Under the pieces are notes generated by a model that was given only the letters and a program-made list of their open reading frames with translations, ran no database searches and was not told the origin of the DNA. This document shows positions 5,232 through 10,370 of a DNA stretch of 10,370 bases, piece by piece. The stretch's first letter is position 1. Each line of letters starts with the position of its first letter. The translations under genes and the position numbers were made by a program. Source of the stretch: Frankiales bacterium (GTDB lineage: Bacteria > Actinomycetota > Actinomycetes > Mycobacteriales > SCTD01); contig JAOPVD010000255.1 of NCBI GenBank assembly GCA_025966295.1, forward strand, positions 1 through 10,370. Direction: 5' to 3'.

Positions 5232-5774
5232 GTGAGCACCCGACGAAAGACCCTGACCCGCAGTGCCCTGGTGCTCGCCGGCCTCGCCGCGACGGCCGGC
5301 TGCAACGGCAGCTTCAGCGGCGGTGGGACGATGCCCGCCGCTTCCGGAGCCGGGAAGGCGGTCACCTTGATGAAGGTGTTGTGTTCCCCGAGCACCCAGC
5401 AGGTCACCGGCGTGCTCGCCTACGCGGACCCGAGCGCCCGCGTCTCGGTAACCAGCAAGATCCTCAGCCCCGGCTCGACCTTCCTTGAGGAGGTCCTGGC
5501 GGTGGACTTCAATGAGTTCCCGCGGTTGGCGGGTAACCAGATTGGCAAGGCCATGGTGCCGGCCGATTCCTGCGACAACGACCCGAGCCGGGGGCGCTAT
5601 GTAGGGACGTACGGGCAGGCCGGCTCGCTCGGCACGTTCCGCTACGCCGTCGACGCTGACAGCCGCTGCCAGTCCGGCTACCGCGTCGCGGTGTCGTTCC
5701 AGGGCGGCCGCTTCGCCGGCTACAGCAACGACGGCTGCGTCACCGGCACGATCCGCCCCATCACGGCGAAGTAG
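5232..5774 (+). CDS. Small predicted lipoprotein of unknown function
   Basis: This encodes 180 residues from GTG 5232, with TGAGGA (5221-5226) five bases upstream. The N-terminus carries R4, R5, K6 and R10, a hydrophobic stretch and a lipobox L18-A-A-T-A-G-C24, so Cys24 should be lipidated and the mature protein anchored outside the membrane. A Gly/Ser linker (about 25-45) leads into a domain of about 130 residues with four further cysteines (in V-L-C-S-P, D-S-C-D-N, S-R-C-Q-S and D-G-C-V-T), probably two disulfides, and many Gly/Tyr/Phe-containing strands (G-R-Y-V-G-T-Y-G, G-T-F-R-Y-A-V-D). It shows no similarity to the two paralogs beside it. The frame remains open back to 5127, but without a ribosome site and with the signal peptide misplaced. 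I recognise no family. Confidence 0.78.
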   Translation: MSTRRKTLTRSALVLAGLAATAGCNGSFSGGGTMPAASGAGKAVTLMKVLCSPSTQQVTGVLAYADPSARVSVTSKILSPGSTFLEEVLAVDFNEFPRLAGNQIGKAMVPADSCDNDPSRGRYVGTYGQAGSLGTFRYAVDADSRCQSGYRVAVSFQGGRFAGYSNDGCVTGTIRPITAK

Positions 5775-5783
5775 GGCCAGGCT

Positions 5784-5810
5784 GCCCGGGCATCCGCGGG
5801 CTGCCCGGGC
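5784..5810. terminator. Stem-loop between the lipoprotein gene and dapD
   Basis: A 9-bp inverted repeat (5784-5792 with 5802-5810, arm GCCCGGGCA) encloses a 9-base loop and begins nine bases after the lipoprotein stop. There is no T-tract. It probably separates the lipoprotein gene from dapD, whose start is 21 bases further on. Confidence 0.55.
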
Positions 5811-5831
5811 CCGCTGGCTAGGGTCTGGGGC

Positions 5832-6652
<821 letters not shown>

Positions 6653-6653
<1 letters not shown>

Positions 6654-7705
6654 TGCTCGACCTGGCAGGCGATCCCGTCGCGCTGACGGCCGCGCTCGTC
6701 GACGTCGAGAGCGTCAGCGGCGACGAGGCGCGGCTCGCCGACCAGGTCCACGACGCGCTGCTCGCGCTGCCGCACCTGGTGGTCGACCGGGACGGCAACA
6801 ACCTGGTCGCCCGCACCGACCTCCGGCGCGACCGGCGGGTGCTGCTCGCCGGCCACCTCGACACGGTGCCGGTCGCGGACAACCTGCCGAGCCGCCGCGA
6901 CGGCGACCTGCTGTTCGGCTGCGGCACCAGCGACATGAAAAGCGGCGACGCGGTGCTGCTGCACCTGGCCGCGAGCCTCAGCGACCCGTCGTACGACCTG
7001 ACGTTCGTGCTCTACGACAACGAGGAGGTGGCGGCCGAGAAGAACGGCCTCAAGCGCCTCGTCGAGGACCACCGCGACTGGCTCGACGCCGACCTGGCGA
7101 TCCTCATGGAGCCCACCAACGGCCAGGTCGAGGCGGGCTGCCAGGGCACGCTGCGGGTCGAGATCCCGCTGACCGGCCGGCGCGCCCACAGTGCCCGCAG
7201 CTGGCTCGGGGTGAATGCCATCCACGCCGCCGCCCCGGTGCTGCAGCGGCTGCAGGACTACCGGGCGCGGGACGTCGACATCGACGGCTGCGTCTACCGG
7301 GAGGGCCTGCAGGCGGTGCGCATCGACGGCGGCCACGCCGGCAACGTGGTGCCGGACAGCTGCACCGTCACCGTGAACTTCCGGTTCGCCCCGGACCGCT
7401 CCGAGGAGCAGGCCCTGCAGCACGTCCGCGACGTCTTCGCCGGGTACGACGTGCTCCTCACCGACAGCAGCGGCGGGGCCCTGCCGGGCCTCACGCAGCC
7501 GGCCGCCGCGCACTTCGTGCAGGCGGTCGGCGAGCAGCCGGTGGCGAAGTACGGCTGGACCGACGTCGCCCGGTTCTCCGCCCTCGGCATCCCGGCGCTG
7601 AACTACGGCCCGGGCGACCCGAACCTCGCGCACACCCGCGAGGAGCACGTCGACGTCCGGCAGATCACCCGGGCGACGACGCTGCTGCGGGGGTACCTGG
7701 CCTGA
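6653..7705 (+). CDS. dapE: Succinyl-diaminopimelate desuccinylase DapE
   Basis: This encodes 350 residues from ATG 6653, overlapping the dapD stop by one base. It is a di-zinc M20-family amidohydrolase that cleaves N-succinyl-LL-2,6-diaminopimelate to succinate and LL-diaminopimelate. Metal and catalytic residues are visible: H68 and D70 in G-H-L-D-T-V-P, D94 in G-C-G-T-S-D-M-K-S-G, the catalytic Glu pair E124-E125 in D-N-E-E, E153 in M-E-P-T, and H327 in L-A-H-T-R-E-E-H. The lid/dimerisation domain spans about 175-285, starting near R-R-A-H-S-A-R with H179. The motifs and length fit the Gram-positive/actinobacterial DapE group. With dapD and the upstream dapC it covers three consecutive steps to meso-diaminopimelate and lysine. 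No key residue is missing. Confidence 0.95.
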
Positions 7706-7725
7706 GCCCGGGTAGGGCCCCGGGC
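7706..7725. terminator. Possible terminator after dapE
   Basis: A 7-bp inverted repeat (GCCCGGG 7706-7712 with CCCGGGC 7719-7725) and a 6-base loop immediately follow the dapE stop. It is short but GC-only, with no T-tract, so termination would be partial at best. Confidence 0.4.
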
Positions 7726-7749
7726 CTCCCACGATCGAAGGAGCCCCCC

Positions 7750-8304
7750 GTGTCCCAGGACCTCAGCGGCAAGACCGTCGCCTTCCTCGTGGCCCCCGAG
7801 GGCATCGAGCAGGTGGAGCTCACCGAGCCGTGGCAGGCCGTCACCGAGGCCGGCGGCACCCCGCGGCTCGTGTCCACCCAGGACGGCAAGGTGCAGGCCT
7901 TCAACCACCTCGACAAGGCCGACACCTTCCCGGTCGACGAGACCGTCGACGGCGCCGACGTCACGTCGTACGACGCTCTGGTGCTGCCCGGCGGCGTGGC
8001 CAACCCGGACCTCCTGCGCACCCAGCCGGCGGCCGTGCAGTTCGCCAAGGCGTTCTTCGACGCCGGCAAGCCGGTGGCGGCGATCTGCCACGCGCCGTGG
8101 ACGCTCATCGAGGCCGGCGTCGTCGCGGGCCGGACGCTGACCAGCTGGCCGTCGCTCAAGACCGACCTGCGCAACGCCGGCGCCGAGTGGGTCGACCAGG
8201 AGGTCGTCGTGGACCGCTCCGGCCCGTCGCCGCTGGTCACCAGCCGCAAGCCGGACGACCTGCCGGCCTTCAACGGCAAGCTTCTCGAGGTCTTCGCCAG
8301 CTAG
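7750..8304 (+). CDS. DJ-1/PfpI family protein
   Basis: This encodes 184 residues from GTG 7750, six bases after GAAGGAG (7737-7743). It has the class I glutamine amidotransferase-like fold: a first strand K-T-V-A-F-L-V-A-P-E-G-I-E (8-20) with the acidic residue expected near the active site, Y-D-A-L-V-L-P-G-G (about 75-83), and the nucleophile elbow A-I-C-H-A-P-W with Cys113 and His114. The order E-x-V-E-L-T-x-P-W and T-S-W-P-S-L-K-T-D-L-x-N-A-G-A fits the PfpI/YhbO branch. Members have been described as intracellular proteases or as protein/nucleotide deglycases acting on glyoxal adducts; the latter is disputed, so the substrate is left open. It is probably cytoplasmic and stress-related. 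The hairpin at 7706-7725 and its own strong ribosome site suggest a unit separate from dapDE. Confidence 0.9.
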   Translation: MSQDLSGKTVAFLVAPEGIEQVELTEPWQAVTEAGGTPRLVSTQDGKVQAFNHLDKADTFPVDETVDGADVTSYDALVLPGGVANPDLLRTQPAAVQFAKAFFDAGKPVAAICHAPWTLIEAGVVAGRTLTSWPSLKTDLRNAGAEWVDQEVVVDRSGPSPLVTSRKPDDLPAFNGKLLEVFAS

Positions 8305-8314
8305 GTTCTGGCCC

Positions 8315-9142
8315 ATGGAGGACAGCCGTCGCGAAGATGAGCACGAGGCCGTCGAGGCCAACGCCGAGGCCCAGGGGTCGCACCTGACCACCCCGCCCCA
8401 GGAGCGGCAGGAGGGCCCGGTCCGCCGGCGCGGCCGGCAGGTCAAGCACAGCACCACCGACCAGCGGCTGCTGGACAACCGCGGTCCGTCGGACTGGGTG
8501 CACACCGACCCCTGGCGGGTGCTGCGCATCCAGTCGGAGTTCGTGGAGGGCTTCGGCATGCTCGCCGAGCTGCCCAAGGCCGTCACCGTGTTCGGCTCGG
8601 CCCGGACGCCACCGTCGGACCCGTTCTACGCCCAGGCCGAGGAGCTGGCCCGCAAGCTGTCCAAGGCCGGCTACGCCGTCATCACCGGCGGCGGCCCAGG
8701 CATCATGGAGGCGGCCAACAAGGGCTGCCACGAGGCCGGCGGCACCTCGGTCGGGCTCGGCATCGAGCTGCCGTTCGAGCAGTCCATGAACGAGTACGTC
8801 GACCTGGGCATGGTGTTCCGCTACTTCTTCGCCCGCAAGACCTGCTTCTTGAAGTACTCGGTCGGCTACGTCGGCTTCCCCGGCGGCTACGGCACCCTCG
8901 ACGAGATCTTCGAGGCCCTCACCATGATCCAGACCGGGAAGATCACCAGCTTCCCGCTGGTGCTGTTCGGGGTGGACCACTGGACCCCGATGCTGGAGTG
9001 GATCAAGGGCACGCTGCTGGCCGACGGGATGATCAGCGTGGCCGACATCGACCTGTTCCAGCTGACCGACGACATCGACGAAGTGGTGGCGCTGATCCAG
9101 GAGGCGGAGCGCGAGCGGTTCGGCCTGGACGTGCTCGACTAG
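8315..9142 (+). CDS. LOG-family (TIGR00730) Rossmann-fold protein, longer type
   Basis: This encodes 275 residues from ATG 8315, eleven bases after the previous stop. Residues 1-45 are charged and probably disordered (Glu/Arg-rich). The conserved part starts near S-T-T-D-Q-R-L-L-D (46-54) and D-W-V-H-T-D-P-W-R-V-L-R-I-Q-S-E-F (60-76). The lysine-decarboxylase-like Rossmann domain follows, with V-T-V-F-G-S-A-R (90-97), the nucleotide loop G-G-G-P-G-I-M-E-A-A-N (125-135), F-F-A-R-K-T (171-176) and P-G-G-Y-G-T-L-D-E (189-197). The PGGxGTxxE motif and preceding Arg/Lys are the active-site signature of phosphoribohydrolases that release adenine-type bases from nucleoside 5'-monophosphates (LOG enzymes). 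The old label lysine decarboxylase is not supported for this family. The insertion and long N-terminus set it apart from the short LOG type of the next gene, two bases on. The exact substrate is unknown. Confidence 0.88.
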   Translation: MEDSRREDEHEAVEANAEAQGSHLTTPPQERQEGPVRRRGRQVKHSTTDQRLLDNRGPSDWVHTDPWRVLRIQSEFVEGFGMLAELPKAVTVFGSARTPPSDPFYAQAEELARKLSKAGYAVITGGGPGIMEAANKGCHEAGGTSVGLGIELPFEQSMNEYVDLGMVFRYFFARKTCFLKYSVGYVGFPGGYGTLDEIFEALTMIQTGKITSFPLVLFGVDHWTPMLEWIKGTLLADGMISVADIDLFQLTDDIDEVVALIQEAERERFGLDVLD

Positions 9143-9144
9143 CC

Positions 9145-9750
9145 GTGGCCGCGATCTGCGTGTTCTGCGCGTCCTCGACGCGCATCGACCGGGCCTATGT
9201 CGAGCTGGCGGCCGAGGTCGGCACCGAGCTGGCGCGCCGCGGGCACAGCCTGGTCAGCGGCGGCGGGGCGCTGTCGTGCATGGGGGCGGTCGCGGAGGCG
9301 GCCCGGGCCGGGGGAGCGCACACCCTCGGCGTCATCCCGGCCGCGCTGCTGGACCTGGAGGTCGGCGACCAGGGCGCGGACGAGCTGCTGGTGGTCGACG
9401 ACATGCGGACCCGCAAGGGCCTGATGGACCGCCACGCCGACGCCTTCCTCACCCTGCCCGGCGGCCTCGGCACCCTGGAGGAGCTCACCGAGGTCTGGAC
9501 CTCGCGGTTCCTCGGCATGCACGTCAAGCCGGTGGTCGCGCTCGACTACGACGGGCTGTACGCCCCGCTGCGCGCCCAGATCGAGCTCATGGTCGAGCGC
9601 GGCTTCGTCCGGCGGGAGGCGGCCGCGGCGCTGCAGTGGGCCGCCACGGTCGAGGAGGCGTTCACGCTGCTCGAGGCCGGCCTGGCGGACCCGGTGCGGA
9701 TCGTGCCGACGGTGGCCGAGAAGCTCGAGGCCGAGCCGCCCGCCGGCTGA
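9145..9750 (+). CDS. LOG-family (TIGR00730) protein, short type; putative nucleoside-5'-monophosphate phosphoribohydrolase
   Basis: This encodes 201 residues from GTG 9145, two bases after the previous stop; the frame stays open upstream inside the preceding gene, but the domain begins here (I-C-V-F-C-A-S-S-T at 4-12). Motifs are S-G-G-G-A-L-S-C-M-G-A-V-A (38-50, where plant LOG proteins read Y-G-G-G-x-V-G-L-M-G), V-I-P at 63-65, M-R-T-R-K-G-L-M-D (87-95) with the conserved Arg/Lys, P-G-G-L-G-T-L-E-E-L (105-114) and L-G-M-H-V-K-P-V (123-130). This fits the cytokinin-activating LOG family, to which M. tuberculosis Rv1205 belongs; the reaction would release a base and ribose 5-phosphate from a nucleoside monophosphate. 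Whether cytokinin or a common nucleotide is the substrate cannot be read from sequence. No ribosome site is visible, so translation is probably coupled to the upstream gene. Confidence 0.9.
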   Translation: MAAICVFCASSTRIDRAYVELAAEVGTELARRGHSLVSGGGALSCMGAVAEAARAGGAHTLGVIPAALLDLEVGDQGADELLVVDDMRTRKGLMDRHADAFLTLPGGLGTLEELTEVWTSRFLGMHVKPVVALDYDGLYAPLRAQIELMVERGFVRREAAAALQWAATVEEAFTLLEAGLADPVRIVPTVAEKLEAEPPAG

Positions 9751-9791
9751 CCTCCGCCGCCTCCGCCGCCTCGGCGGCCGAGTCTGCGACG

Positions 9792-10370
9792 ATGCCGGGC
9801 GTGTTGACCGTGTTCGCCGTCCTGGCCGTCATCGCTGTGCTGTTCGTGGCCGCGGCGGTCGCGACGCACGAGGGCCCGGTGCTCGTGGACGTGCCGCCGG
9901 ACGACGCCGACCTGGTGCTGCCCGACAGCGCGCTGCAGCCGGAGGACATCGCCGAGGTGCGCTTCGGGATGGCGCTGCGCGGCTACCGGATGGCCGAGGT
10001 CGACCAGGTGCTGGCCCGGCTGACGGCCGAGCTGGCGGCCCGCGACTACCGGATCGCCGACCTGGAGCGGGCGCTCGTGGAGCTGGTCGAGCCGGCGCTG
10101 GAGGAGGTCGAGGAGCGCGGGTGGGAGCCGCTCGAGGCCCCCGCGGCGACGTCGCTCAGCGGGCCGGCGGCGGTGCTGCCGGTGACGGCCACGGTCGCGT
10201 CCGACCCGGCCGCGGTGCACGCGCCGGTGCCGGCTGGCGATGACCCAGGGCCTGTTGAGGACGAGCCGGCGGCCGCCGAGGGCGAGCCAGCTGCCGCCGA
10301 GGTGGACCTGGTCGCCGACGACGCCGCCTTCTCGGTACCGGCGGCGCCCGCTGAGGAGCCGGCGTACGAG
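9792..10370 (+). CDS. Membrane-anchored DivIVA-like domain protein (3' end outside window)
   Basis: The frame is open from ATG 9792 to the window end (193 codons, no stop). Residues 4-24 form one hydrophobic helix (L-T-V-F-A-V-L-A-V-I-A-V-L-F-V), probably with the N-terminus outside and the rest in the cytoplasm. After a short acidic linker comes the motif V-R-F-G-M-A-L-R-G-Y-R-M-A-E-V-D-Q-V-L-A-R-L (56-77), the hallmark of the DivIVA-like domain in actinobacteria, followed by a coiled-coil stretch to about 100. From about 105 on it is Ala/Pro/Glu/Val-rich and low in complexity. From memory, M. tuberculosis Rv1209, close to the dapE/LOG region there, has the same architecture. DivIVA-domain proteins mark curved membranes or poles and guide wall growth; the role of this small membrane version is not known. 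It begins 42 bases after the preceding gene and may be co-transcribed. Confidence 0.85.
   Translation, partial: MPGVLTVFAVLAVIAVLFVAAAVATHEGPVLVDVPPDDADLVLPDSALQPEDIAEVRFGMALRGYRMAEVDQVLARLTAELAARDYRIADLERALVELVEPALEEVEERGWEPLEAPAATSLSGPAAVLPVTATVASDPAAVHAPVPAGDDPGPVEDEPAAAEGEPAAAEVDLVADDAAFSVPAAPAEEPAYE

Overview
The window is high-GC DNA with densely packed genes, frequent GTG starts, one- and four-base gene overlaps and stem-loop terminators without long T-tracts. Together with actinobacterial-type DapC, DapE, LOG and DivIVA-like proteins, this points to an actinobacterium (class Actinomycetia). I cannot name the genus. From memory, the order fdxA - dapC ... dapD - dapE ... LOG ... DivIVA-like protein resembles the Rv1177-Rv1209 region of Mycobacterium tuberculosis.

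Layout. (1) 1-404: the 3' end of a secreted Ig-like repeat protein (+), then two strong hairpins separating it from convergent genes. (2) 414-1765: three minus-strand genes read right to left: a lone SH3-like domain resembling the N-terminal part of an actinobacterial GNAT protein, a SirB1-type transglutaminase-like protein, and a small lipoprotein. (3) 1838-3282: fdxA (7Fe ferredoxin) and dapC, five bases apart and divergent from the minus-strand genes. (4) 3283-5831: an accessory island with two tandem paralogous genes for secreted proteins (minus), each with its own terminator, and a small lipoprotein (+). (5) 5832-7705: dapD and dapE, overlapping by one base. (6) 7750-9750: a DJ-1/PfpI protein and two different LOG-family (TIGR00730) proteins back to back. 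(7) 9792-10370: the start of a membrane-anchored DivIVA-like protein, cut by the window end.

How the genes fit together. dapC, dapD and dapE encode three consecutive steps of the succinylase branch of lysine/meso-diaminopimelate synthesis, in pathway order dapD, dapC, dapE. In this window the set is split by the secreted-protein island. The LOG and DivIVA-like genes are common companions in actinobacterial chromosomes but have no shown pathway link to DAP.

The most notable feature is the island. The two secreted-protein genes lie in a head-to-tail duplication of about 0.9 kb. Its unit includes the last codons of dapC, the shared terminator, the gene and its upstream region, so a scar of the dapC 3' end now sits between the two copies. 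The proteins share an identical 30-residue signal peptide and strongly conserved blocks, alternating with segments that differ almost completely. I do not recognise the family. A second point is that DapD reads as the proteobacterial (E. coli-like) type although DapC and DapE read as actinobacterial types.
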